Source: Candidatus Wolframiiraptor gerlachensis (GTDB lineage: Archaea; Thermoproteota; Nitrososphaeria_A; Caldarchaeales; Wolframiiraptoraceae). From it: DNA of 64,000 nt. The translations under genes and the position numbers were made by a program. Below, in pieces: positions 1 through 8,626 of the stretch. The notes under the pieces are model-generated. The model did not search any database. It saw nothing but the letters and a program-made list of their open reading frames with translations, and was not told the origin of the DNA. The stretch covers positions 1 to 64,000 of the forward strand of contig JAJPCT020000016.1 in assembly GCA_021323375.2 (NCBI GenBank), read 5' to 3'. The number at the start of each line of letters is the position of its first letter. Within the stretch, counting starts at the first letter, position 1.

Positions 1-843
1 TAATAGCATTGTAAAATAATCCCCACGCTCACTTCTAAATTCGGCATGAGTAAATGGTATGCTGAGCAACAGCTTTCTGAAGTCCTCCATAGCCTTTACT
101 CTGACCATTAACGGAAGTATAAAGAGCTGAGGGTTCATATGAGGAACCCAAAAGACCGTGAAGAAGTTTATTAGATTCCTAGCATGTTTATAATGCTTGC
201 TAATTGTTTGACGCGTTAAATTGAACTTTCGAGCTATAATGCTATACTTTAATGGAATTATTCCCTTTTGAAGCTCCTTCACTAAGACAAGATCAATCTC
301 ATCTATCTTGGGCTGTGGATCAGGATATTCCGGTATTTCTGGAACTTCTCGGGATTTCCTCATGCTAATCCAGTCTTGAATCCATACTCCTCTTGAGAAG
401 TCAAAGAATTCAACCATGAAAGGAAGAGGTCTCATATATGCAAGCTTACATACATCCGTTCCCTTAATTAGATCCATTGATTGAAGCAAGTTCATGAATT
501 CTAAAAAGTCCTTTTCATAACTTGGCGGTATAGTGAAAATTACGAAAAACTTTTTCTCGGTCATTAAGTAGGTATAGTAATCTAGGTACGCATATTCTCC
601 TAGTAGGTCTAATATCTTAGAGATGTAATGGGCGGGATAGTTGCTCTGGAATGTTACAAGATACCTTTGCAGGCCTAGTGCTCCATAGTTTATTGATGGC
701 CTGATGGAGAGTCCTAGTTTTGGTAGTCTTTTTAGTAGTATGTATCTTACTGTTGAGACTGGGATACCTGTAGCTCTTGATATGTCGGAGAATCTGGGGC
801 CGACTTTCATTAATGCTTCTACTACTTTTCTAGTTTCCTCCAA
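1..843 (-). CDS. HTH/Lrp-like transcriptional regulator, partial (runs off the left edge), probable TTG start
   Basis: Not in ORF track. Minus-strand frame is open from TTG (RC of 841-843) to base 1: (M)EETRKVVEALMKVGPRFSDISRATGIPVSTVRYILLKRLPKLGLSIRPSINYGALGLQRYLVTFQS...VKELQKGIIPLKYSIIARKFNLTRQTISKHYKHARNLINFFTV; two HTH-like segments. Confidence 0.65.
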   Translation of the reverse strand, partial: MEETRKVVEALMKVGPRFSDISRATGIPVSTVRYILLKRLPKLGLSIRPSINYGALGLQRYLVTFQSNYPAHYISKILDLLGEYAYLDYYTYLMTEKKFFVIFTIPPSYEKDFLEFMNLLQSMDLIKGTDVCKLAYMRPLPFMVEFFDFSRGVWIQDWISMRKSREVPEIPEYPDPQPKIDEIDLVLVKELQKGIIPLKYSIIARKFNLTRQTISKHYKHARNLINFFTVFWVPHMNPQLFILPLMVRVKAMEDFRKLLLSIPFTHAEFRSERGDYFTMLL

Positions 844-862
844 CCCCCATTCCCTTCCGTCT

Positions 863-1285
863 CTAAGCTTCCTTTAAAACTTGAGGTGTCTCGATTATCT
901 TGGGCTTCACGCTTCGAAAATTTGCAACTTTCTCCAGCGCTTGTATGAGCGTGTCTATGGCATCTTTCTCTCCGCGTATAAGTGATCTCGCGAGTGTGTC
1001 CGGGTCTATTGTTGTGATGTTTGATCTTAATAGGAGGCGTTTGAGGAGTAGCTTTAGGAAGATAAGGCTGCCCTCGTTTCCGAAGATTGGTGTTAGCGCG
1101 TTATAATATAGCTGGGGTTCTCTTAATAGCAGCTTATGGGGGCTTGTCTCGGGATAATTCTTGGAGAGCTGGTACTCGAGGACCTTTAACGCGCTGCTTC
1201 CGAGAAGCTCCTCGAGGATTGACCTGAGGATGGAGGCGTATCGATCTTCCTTGGACATGTTTTCAGTAAAATACTGTCGGGGCAT
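863..1285 (-). CDS. Small helical protein, paralogous to the 3898-4275 product (NitrOD5-like from memory)
   Basis: 140 aa ORF; shares the pattern LExxL...P..LL.(E/D)P.L..(N/D)xLxxxFG...L...LxKxL...SxI...P......L.xGdx with the 125 aa ORF at 3898-4275. Confidence 0.6.
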   Translation of the reverse strand: MPRQYFTENMSKEDRYASILRSILEELLGSSALKVLEYQLSKNYPETSPHKLLLREPQLYYNALTPIFGNEGSLIFLKLLLKRLLLRSNITTIDPDTLARSLIRGEKDAIDTLIQALEKVANFRSVKPKIIETPQVLKEA

Positions 1286-1442
1286 GGATATATATTTTTA
1301 CAAATTTTCTTCAATTCTTTTGCAAAAATGTAAAGAAAGTCGCCTTGAATGCTGGTACCGGTTTATATATTTTTCTCGAGATGGCCATAAGCTATGCGTA
1401 AAAACCTATCATGTTCGGGATCTATAGGATATTGGAGGGGTC

Positions 1443-2489
1443 GTGGGGAGGGTTTATCCGCCTAAGCCCATCTCGTGTGGTATTCTTCTCTCCTACAAGT
1501 GCACCTCGGTTTGTAGGCATTGTATGTATGCTTGTTCTCCATCTTGGAGTGACGACTGGATCTCGGAGGGTGATTTGAGTAGGATATTGGACCAGCTTTC
1601 AGGTAGTATTGCGCCTGCGCCTGGTGGTTCGTCGAGGATCGGCGTCAATTATGGTCTTCATTTTACTGGCGGTGAGCCGTTCCTTAATTATAGGCTTCTC
1701 TTGAGGGCTGTTGAGCTCGCGGAGGATTATGATATACCGTCGGTTTTTGTTGAGACGAATTGTTTCTGGTGTGTGAGCCGTGAGAGGGCTGAGGAGATGC
1801 TTCTTGAGCTGAGGCGAGCTGGCCTCGATGGCGTGCTCGTCAGCGTTAACCCGTTTCTCGTGGAGTATACGCCGTTTGAGAGGCTGGTGCTGGTGGCTGA
1901 GCTGGCTGAGAGGATATTTGATGGTGGCCTGATAATCTATCAGCGTGAGTTCTATGATCAGTTTAGGAGGATTGGGCTTCGGGGGACTATGAGCTTCGAG
2001 GAATATTTGGCGAGGCTTGGTGTTAATGGGTTGAGATGGGCTGAGCTTCTGCCGATGGGGAGGGCGTGCTATAAGCTTCGAGAATTGTTTAGGAGGTATC
2101 CCGCGAAGGTCTTCTTCGATGAGGATTGTAGGGGTAGCTTGCTGAGGAGCTGGCATGCTCATATTGATAATTATGGTAACCTCATCACTGGGTATTGCGC
2201 CGGCTTATCGCTCGGCGATGCTAGGAGGCTTGATGAGCTTGTTGAGGGGGGCTTGGATCTCGATGAGAGGCCCATCCTCGGCATGCTCATCCTCGAGGAT
2301 CTTGGGAGCCTATACAGGTTCGCGGTCAAGGAGTATAACTATGTGGAGAGGAGTGATGGCTATATCTCGAAATGCGACCTATGCCTCGATATTAGGAGGC
2401 ATATTGTTGAGCAGGCTGGTGCTGATGAGTATCCGGAGCTAGCGCCCCGGGAGTTCTACAAGCACTTGGAGGAGGAGCGAGGGGGCTAG
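1443..2489 (+). CDS. Radical SAM protein
   Basis: GTG start; N-terminal CTSVCRHC (C-x3-C-x2-C), HFTGGEPFLN motif, extra C-terminal cysteines (CDLC). Confidence 0.85.
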   Translation: MGRVYPPKPISCGILLSYKCTSVCRHCMYACSPSWSDDWISEGDLSRILDQLSGSIAPAPGGSSRIGVNYGLHFTGGEPFLNYRLLLRAVELAEDYDIPSVFVETNCFWCVSRERAEEMLLELRRAGLDGVLVSVNPFLVEYTPFERLVLVAELAERIFDGGLIIYQREFYDQFRRIGLRGTMSFEEYLARLGVNGLRWAELLPMGRACYKLRELFRRYPAKVFFDEDCRGSLLRSWHAHIDNYGNLITGYCAGLSLGDARRLDELVEGGLDLDERPILGMLILEDLGSLYRFAVKEYNYVERSDGYISKCDLCLDIRRHIVEQAGADEYPELAPREFYKHLEEERGG

Positions 2490-3901
2490 GTGATTGGGAT
2501 GAGCCTTGTCTCGTAGCATCCTCTCTCAGTTTCTACCTTTACGGCATGTAAGGGTATCATAGGCTTGATGCCATAGAGGAGGAGACACCCGTGTCTTCTT
2601 GTAAGTTTCAAGTGGATGGAAGCTATTGAGGATATTTTTCTGGTGAGCTTCGGATACGAGGATTTATCTGCTAGGAGGCTTAAAGCATTATTCCTCCTAG
2701 TCCAAGCCGCAATTCTCGAGACTATCTTCAGCACATCCTCGAGCTCGTAGTTGAATTCAAGCGAATCCATGCTTACCACGATTAAGGGTGGGCTCCCAAC
2801 CTCTTTCATTAGCTCATCAGCAGAGGATTCGATTTTCTCGATTAATGAGCCTATGCCAGCCTTTGGATCATATGTTATTATATTTGTTGTAGAGAGCTGG
2901 TTAACAGCCTCTACTGCTAGGAAGTGTCTTGCGAGCTTTCGTTCGTCTTCGGGAAGCGCGTAACTCTCATAGAATGCTTCTAGATCTTTCGGACTACTCC
3001 CTATTCCAGGGATCGTTATTATCGGCCTTTTGTTTCGGAGGAAGTTGGCCGAATGTGGCCAGATTAACATTCTATATTGATCCCTAGTTACCCTCGCGTC
3101 TATTTCTAGGAGTATTGTTGAGCCCTTTGGATACCCTCCTAAAGCCTCATCCAAATCCTTTAGCCCGCTGGAGTATCTACCGGGCGGGTCTGGAATTGGG
3201 TCAGGGGTTTTCGGGTTCTCGAGTACTGGTGGCTTGTATGGTGGGAAGGCTATGAATCCTGCTCCGAGCGTGTAACACGCTATTTTACTTCTTATTGGGA
3301 GTCCTCTCAGCTTCTCGATCTTCATTCTCCTGATGAACCTATTCTCTATTATGTCCTTCTCGAGTAGTATGACTGCTGAGGCTACGAATTCCTCGAAGCC
3401 GTATCCTATCCTCGTCTCGCCGACTGGGACCTCCTCGATTAGTATTGTCGTGCATCCTAGGCCTCTCATTATCCTTGAGAGGAGTGTGTGGAGGAAGACT
3501 CTGAGCTCTCTCGGCTCCCTCATCCCTTGGGCGAGGGCTGAGAGGGAGTCTATGACCAGCCTCTGGGCTCCGAATGACGATGCCTCCGCTATTATTGTCT
3601 CGAGGAGCTCAGCCATACCGGCCTCCATCACCGTTAGGGCGTCGAGGAAGCGGAAGAGCCCGCGATCCTCCAGCTCCTTGAAGTCGTAGCCGATTCGCTT
3701 CATGTTTCTGATGAATGTCTCATGATCCTCGGCGAGTGAGACATAGAGGCCCTTCTCGCCGTATTTCACCGCGCCCCAGTATAGGAATCCCGCCGAGAAT
3801 ATTGTCTTCCCTGTTCCCGGGCCTCCAGCTATTATCACGAGCTCTCCTTTTGGCAGGCCTCCTATCAGCTCGTCTAAGCCGGGTATCCCGCTTGGATTCA
3901 T
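2486..3901 (-). CDS. KaiC/RAD55-like RecA-superfamily ATPase with one intact and one degenerate domain
   Basis: N-terminal domain has GIPGLDELIGGLPKGELVIIAGGPGTGKT and LVIDSLSAL; second domain (SGLKDLDEALGGYPKGSTILLEIDARVTRDQY) lacks a Walker A motif. Confidence 0.85.
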   Translation of the reverse strand: MNPSGIPGLDELIGGLPKGELVIIAGGPGTGKTIFSAGFLYWGAVKYGEKGLYVSLAEDHETFIRNMKRIGYDFKELEDRGLFRFLDALTVMEAGMAELLETIIAEASSFGAQRLVIDSLSALAQGMREPRELRVFLHTLLSRIMRGLGCTTILIEEVPVGETRIGYGFEEFVASAVILLEKDIIENRFIRRMKIEKLRGLPIRSKIACYTLGAGFIAFPPYKPPVLENPKTPDPIPDPPGRYSSGLKDLDEALGGYPKGSTILLEIDARVTRDQYRMLIWPHSANFLRNKRPIITIPGIGSSPKDLEAFYESYALPEDERKLARHFLAVEAVNQLSTTNIITYDPKAGIGSLIEKIESSADELMKEVGSPPLIVVSMDSLEFNYELEDVLKIVSRIAAWTRRNNALSLLADKSSYPKLTRKISSIASIHLKLTRRHGCLLLYGIKPMIPLHAVKVETERGCYETRLIPIT

Positions 3902-4275
3902 CTGATGCCACCTCCCATTCTGCGTTGGGAGGAGCAGAGGATTGCGAAGAAGTGGGTCTTGAGCTCCTGATCGCCGCTCTCGAGGATCTCGATGATCTGG
4001 CTTGGTGTCAGGCCCTGTATCCCGCTCTCCCTTATCAGGGTCTTAGCTAGGACTATGAGGAGGCCTCTAGCCCCGGGGCCGAAGAATGCTCTCAAGCCAT
4101 CACAGAGAAGCCTTGGATCCTCGTAGAGGGCTTCATATGGATCCTTCCCGAGAAATCTCCTGAGATGGAGCTCGAGGATTCGGGAACCATTCTCGCCGAA
4201 GATCGATCTCATGGCATTCTTGAAGGCCTTCTTGACTATGCTTGGCTCAAGATACTCCTCGACCAATCCCCCCAT
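3898..4275 (-). CDS. Small helical protein, paralog of the 863-1285 product, overlapping the KaiC-like gene by 4 nt
   Basis: 125 aa ORF; ATGA-type overlap with the KaiC-like ORF. Confidence 0.6.
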   Translation of the reverse strand: MGGLVEEYLEPSIVKKAFKNAMRSIFGENGSRILELHLRRFLGKDPYEALYEDPRLLCDGLRAFFGPGARGLLIVLAKTLIRESGIQGLTPSQIIEILESGDQELKTHFFAILCSSQRRMGGGIR

Positions 4276-4446
4276 CCCAAGCTTTAATGCGAATGGCTTC
4301 TAAGATAAGGCTTACGCATAATTATCTCGCAGAGCTGCTATCGGACTCGTGGCCAAAATGTTTAAGGATCATCGTTTTCTCCACGGCCAGCATGGTCTCC
4401 AGCATAAAGCATATATAAGGGTAATTTTGAGAGTTTTCGCGAGAAG

Positions 4447-4878
4447 ATGGTTAGAAGGGTTTCGAGAAGGGGTCTATCGCCGCTACTCGCTATAATAATC
4501 GGCCTAGTCGTGACTATTGTCGCGGGAATACTGCTAGCACAGCTATACTTCAGCTACGCGGCAACGCTATCATCAAGACCAGCAGCAAACATAGAATATG
4601 TGGATCTAGTCGTCCCGACTGGAAGCACAACGGGAACATTAGTAATCTCTATAAAAAATACAGGCAATATCTACATAGAATCTGGAACGGTGAAAAGAGA
4701 CGGTACTACTCCTATTGAATGCAGTATTCCTAAAATATATCCCGGAGGCGTGAATAGCACCGTTTGCTCTGTTCCTGATGTTGTACCAGGCCAAGGCTAC
4801 ACGTTCACAGTATCGTTAAGCTTCGCGGACAAGAGCAATCAGACATTAGCGGTAGTTGCAAGGGCTAGGACAGCATAA
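4447..4878 (+). CDS. Type IV pilin/archaellin-like secreted protein
   Basis: Class III-like signal RRVSRRGLSPLLAIIIGLVVTIVAGILLAQLYF followed by a beta-rich domain. Confidence 0.75.
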   Translation: MVRRVSRRGLSPLLAIIIGLVVTIVAGILLAQLYFSYAATLSSRPAANIEYVDLVVPTGSTTGTLVISIKNTGNIYIESGTVKRDGTTPIECSIPKIYPGGVNSTVCSVPDVVPGQGYTFTVSLSFADKSNQTLAVVARARTA

Positions 4879-5330
4879 ATTCAAACAAACAATCATTTTT
4901 ATTTTGGCTGAGAATTGTAGAAATTAATTACTCCATTTTACAGATGATATCTTTCTTTAAGATTAATAAGTAGTTATAAGTAGTTTATGAACTTAAGCAG
5001 ATCCTCCCGTACGCTCTATTAATCTCGTAGAAGCCTCTCATGTTTTCAATCTCTCTCCCAGCTGGTTTAGCCGGATTCGGTAAGGACATGTTAGAATGGT
5101 TTCCAGAGTGTTTCTTTCTACGAGTCGTGGTAGTAGGTTTATATCGTCTACTATCGCGTCGGCTCCTTTCCGGATGAATATTTCCAGAGCATGCGGGTTT
5201 GTTAGGACTCCTGTGAAGAGGGCGTTAAGCCCTATTCCCTCTGACGGGGAGGTCACCACAATTACTGATACAATATTAAGTCCGAGATATAGGTTAGAAG
5301 ACCTTCTCCACGGTTGTCCCGAATTTTATG

Positions 5331-5642
5331 CGGGGGCGTGCGGCGGTAGCCCTCCTTCTGTGTTGAGGCGGGATTCGTCTAGTCGGCTCGGAGGAGCCTC
5401 GCCGGGAGGCGTGCTCATAGGCCCCTCACCCTTTCCCCGCGCGGGACGCCCGTTTCACCCAATCCCACGCCCTCGCTCATCGGCTTCACCGCGCCGAGTC
5501 ATCCTCATCCGGGCGTGGGAGGTCTCGTTTCTGCGGCGTTGCCCGGGGTCTCCCCCGGGTGCCTCACGGCACCGCGCGCCTCCCGGAGTGGGGGAGGAAC
5601 TTCCTCGGGAGCTCCCCGTGGCCCGCCCCGCCGCTCGCCCCC
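5331..5642 (-). ncRNA. rnpB: RNase P RNA (archaeal)
   Basis: Minus strand: GAGGAAGTTCCTCC (CR-I-like), CGCAGAAACGAGACC, and ACAGAAGGAGGGCTACC (CR-V-like). 5' GGGGGCG-A-GCGGCGG pairs with 3' CCGCCGC-A-CGCCCCC to form P1. GC-rich island; ORF-track proteins here are spurious. Confidence 0.9.
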
Positions 5643-5699
5643 AGCAAAACATATTACCAGTCTTTTATTTCAGGCTTGCCCTCCTCTAGGGGATGGGCT

Positions 5700-6485
5700 C
5701 TAGGTCAGGTCTCCACACTCGCATAAGGCATCGTTTATCAGGTTGTATAGGTCTTGCATGCCCTGCCCGGTCTTCGCCGAGGTTCTCACAATCCTCATGG
5801 CCTTCGAGTACTCCCTTACCAAGTTCATGAATTTTGCCGAGAGCTCTGCGGCGAGCCCATGCTCCTCCAACGCTATCCTCTCCACAAGCTCGGACTCATT
5901 GAGCAGCATCTTCTCGAGCTCAATGCCGCCGCTGAGCAGATCCACCTTGTTTACCACGGAGACTACTGGGATTCTGAGCCTAAGCCTCGTTATAATGGAC
6001 ATTGAGACTCCGACCGCGAGGCCGGAGAGGCTCGAGGCGAGAAACGGGTCGAGTATGTAGACGGCGACAGCCCTCGATCCCTCTGATAACCTCTCAACTA
6101 TCCTTGGCCCCATCTCCCTGAAGAGGAAGAGCTCCATTTGCCCCGGCGTATCGATGAGCCTGAAGCCAGCACCATCAATAGACCGTATTCTCGCGACAAC
6201 ATCATCTAGCCTCTCCTCAATTATCTCAGCCGCCCTAATCATCGCACCATTCGGTCCGAGACCAGCCTCCCTCATCAAGTCATCAACTCTCACAAGGGAC
6301 CTAACATCATAATCAGGCTCATATGGAAGCCTCAGGACGCCGGGATCCAAGTTAACATAGATGGGCCTCTCACCAAGCTCCTCCTCAAGCCACCTGCCAA
6401 ACGATGCGACCATCGAGGTCTTACCACACCCAGCAGGCCCAATCATCACAACACTTATCCAAGCATTCATCCAAGACAGATCCAC
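5700..6485 (-). CDS. GPN-loop GTPase (XAB1/GPN family)
   Basis: GPAGCGKTSMV P-loop, GLGPNGAM GPN motif, DTPGQMELF, NKVDLL. Confidence 0.93.
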   Translation of the reverse strand: MDLSWMNAWISVVMIGPAGCGKTSMVASFGRWLEEELGERPIYVNLDPGVLRLPYEPDYDVRSLVRVDDLMREAGLGPNGAMIRAAEIIEERLDDVVARIRSIDGAGFRLIDTPGQMELFLFREMGPRIVERLSEGSRAVAVYILDPFLASSLSGLAVGVSMSIITRLRLRIPVVSVVNKVDLLSGGIELEKMLLNESELVERIALEEHGLAAELSAKFMNLVREYSKAMRIVRTSAKTGQGMQDLYNLINDALCECGDLT

Positions 6486-6584
6486 GCAACCTTAAATTTA
6501 AGTTAGTGATCATGCCCCTCGAGTTAAATACGCCATCAACTCAGGAAAGAATAATATAATCGCCTTAAGATACAATATCCTCGG

Positions 6585-6639
6585 ATGATGTATGCGGCCG
6601 TATCTGATCGCCGTGGATGATGAGTGCGTGCTTAGCTGA
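6585..6639 (+). ncRNA. C/D box sRNA (2'-O-methylation guide), two 12-nt guides
   Basis: C ATGATGT (6585-6591) - guide ATGCGGCCGTAT - D' CTGA (6604-6607) - TCGCCGTGG - C' ATGATGA (6617-6623) - guide GTGCGTGCTTAG - D CTGA (6636-6639). AT-rich TATA-like AATATAAT about 30 nt upstream. Confidence 0.82.
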
Positions 6640-6657
6640 TTAATCTGCGAAAAGTCT

Positions 6658-7629
6658 TCACTTCATTATCCTTATTCTTCTCCGGTCTATCGTCAGGATC
6701 GCCATTGTTATGGCGATGGCTCCGAAGATTATCATCCTGACATTAAGGTCTATTGCGAGCATGCTCAGCCCTGAGTCCAGCCATCTGATGATCAGGACCC
6801 CGAGCAGGGTTCTGTGAACTCCGCCCACGCCTCCGGTTAACGCGGTTCCCCCGACCACGACGCTCGCGAACAGCGGTATCATGTCGAGAACCCCCACTTG
6901 CATATGTGCGCCCTGAATCTGCGATGCATAGAGTATTCCAGCTATGCTGGCGAGCAAAGAGCAGATCATGAAGACAAGCGTTCTCACCATCCTGACATTT
7001 ATGCCAGCCAGCCGCGCTCCAACGATATTGCTACCCACCGCGTAAACCATCCTGCCGAAAGGCGTCATAAAAGTCAGGAATACACATATTGCCCAGATTG
7101 CTATAGCCCAGTAAAATATTGATGGTAATCCAAGTATCATGGTCGTGGAGATGGCTCTGAAAGCCGGGTCTGTGATCATCCTCGTATATCCTCCGGAGAT
7201 TACCTGCGCCAGCCCCTCGGCCACCATCGATGTCGCGAGTGTCGCCATGAACGATGGTATATTAAATCTAGCTAGCAGGATGCCATTAATGAATCCGAAG
7301 AGAAGCCCAACCATGATCGCCACAATTATCGAGGAGAATCCTATTGATGGATAGAGCACGGCAAATATCATCGCCGAAAGTTTTAGTACGCTGGGCACTG
7401 AGAAGTCAAATGATCCCATAAGTATCACAAGCGTCAAGCCGCATGCGGCGATGAGGAACCAAGACATCCCATAAACTAGTGTTATAACACTGTCCCAGCT
7501 CGTCAGGAAGTAGGGGTTTGCCATCCTAAGAGCGATCACTAGCGCGATGAAGCCCATAGCGGGTATTATCGTGTTAATATTCCTCTGGAGCCATTCTCGG
7601 GAGAACCAAGCTTGAGCCATCTTCAACAC
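6658..7629 (-). CDS. Sugar ABC transporter permease (RbsC-like)
   Basis: Hydrophobic, GxxNGxLxAxxxIPSFMATL and GGTALTGGVGGVHRTLLG motifs. Confidence 0.88.
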   Translation of the reverse strand: MLKMAQAWFSREWLQRNINTIIPAMGFIALVIALRMANPYFLTSWDSVITLVYGMSWFLIAACGLTLVILMGSFDFSVPSVLKLSAMIFAVLYPSIGFSSIIVAIMVGLLFGFINGILLARFNIPSFMATLATSMVAEGLAQVISGGYTRMITDPAFRAISTTMILGLPSIFYWAIAIWAICVFLTFMTPFGRMVYAVGSNIVGARLAGINVRMVRTLVFMICSLLASIAGILYASQIQGAHMQVGVLDMIPLFASVVVGGTALTGGVGGVHRTLLGVLIIRWLDSGLSMLAIDLNVRMIIFGAIAITMAILTIDRRRIRIMK

Positions 7630-7633
7630 CTCC

Positions 7634-8626
7634 TTACGCTATCAAAGCCCCCTTGAGAGCTCTGGATGCCGCGACCACTGCTCCCAATAGCAACGTCCCA
7701 ACATATAGCTTGAGATGGTTTGGATCCACTCCTGGCAGGAGGAATAGCCCGTTGAATATGAGGACATAAACCAGCGCTCCGAGCAGTGTTCTATGCGGTC
7801 CTCCCATGCCACCTGCAAGAGGAGTTCCTCCGAGCACTATGGCTGCGAGTCCTCTTACAAGCTCACTGGGGTCGAAGTCTACCCTTGTCTGGCATCCAAG
7901 GTGAACAAAAATAGCTATTGAGCCAAGTCCTGTTAACAGTCCACTGAGCGTGAAGGCTAGTATCTTATATTTTTCCACATTTATCCCAGCAAGCTTCGCT
8001 CCCTCCTCATTCGACCCTATCGCACAAAAGTATGTGCCCAGCTTCGTGAAGAACATTATGAATAGAGCGAGCACTATTACAGGAAGAGCTAGCAGGAAGG
8101 GTGATGGAATATATGGTATGGGTGACTCCCGCAGGAAGTTATATGCGGGAACCGTTAGTGTGAGAACTCCTGAGACATTCCTTACATAGGTTGTTAGAAA
8201 GGCAAATACCGCGGTCACGGCGATCGTTAATATGAATGATGGTACCTTGGCCTTCACATGGATCACACCATTAAAGAGTCCTACCAGCAGGCCGAAGATC
8301 GGGTATATCATTATTGATGCTAGCCCCAGGTAAGGGTATAGTAGCCAGACGAGAGCTCCACCAAACATCCATATACCCATGTATGATACGTCAATAGAAC
8401 CGAGTAGTATCACGAAGGTCGGCCCCACAGCCAACATCGATGTAACGGCGAAGTTCTTCAGTATAGCCACCAAGTTACCCGTTGACAGGAATTTATCAGG
8501 TACTAGCGCTGAGAATATCGCGACCAGCGCAATTATCGCCCATACGGCTGGGTTCGCCTTTACCAGCCTCCATATGGAGGTCGCGACCACTGAACCTATT
8601 CTCAGTCCTTCTAACCCACTCTTCAT
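7634..8626 (-). CDS. Sugar ABC transporter permease (RbsC-like)
   Basis: LFNGVIHVKAKVPSFILTIA and GGTPLAGGMGGPHRTLLGALV; overlaps next gene by 4 nt. Confidence 0.88.
   Translation of the reverse strand: MKSGLEGLRIGSVVATSIWRLVKANPAVWAIIALVAIFSALVPDKFLSTGNLVAILKNFAVTSMLAVGPTFVILLGSIDVSYMGIWMFGGALVWLLYPYLGLASIMIYPIFGLLVGLFNGVIHVKAKVPSFILTIAVTAVFAFLTTYVRNVSGVLTLTVPAYNFLRESPIPYIPSPFLLALPVIVLALFIMFFTKLGTYFCAIGSNEEGAKLAGINVEKYKILAFTLSGLLTGLGSIAIFVHLGCQTRVDFDPSELVRGLAAIVLGGTPLAGGMGGPHRTLLGALVYVLIFNGLFLLPGVDPNHLKLYVGTLLLGAVVAASRALKGALIA

Noticed and set aside
5038-5259. 73 aa minus-strand ORF downstream of rnpB
   Set aside because: No recognisable motif or partner; could be real but there is not enough support to call it.
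5096-5703. ORFs 5096-5689(+), 5455-5652(-), 5515-5703(+)
   Set aside because: They overlap the RNase P RNA; composition reflects the structured RNA, not coding.
6592-6603. C/D sRNA D' guide pairing with 23S near 22190-22205
   Set aside because: Only about 9 bp including two G-U pairs and mismatches next to D'; too weak to call a target.
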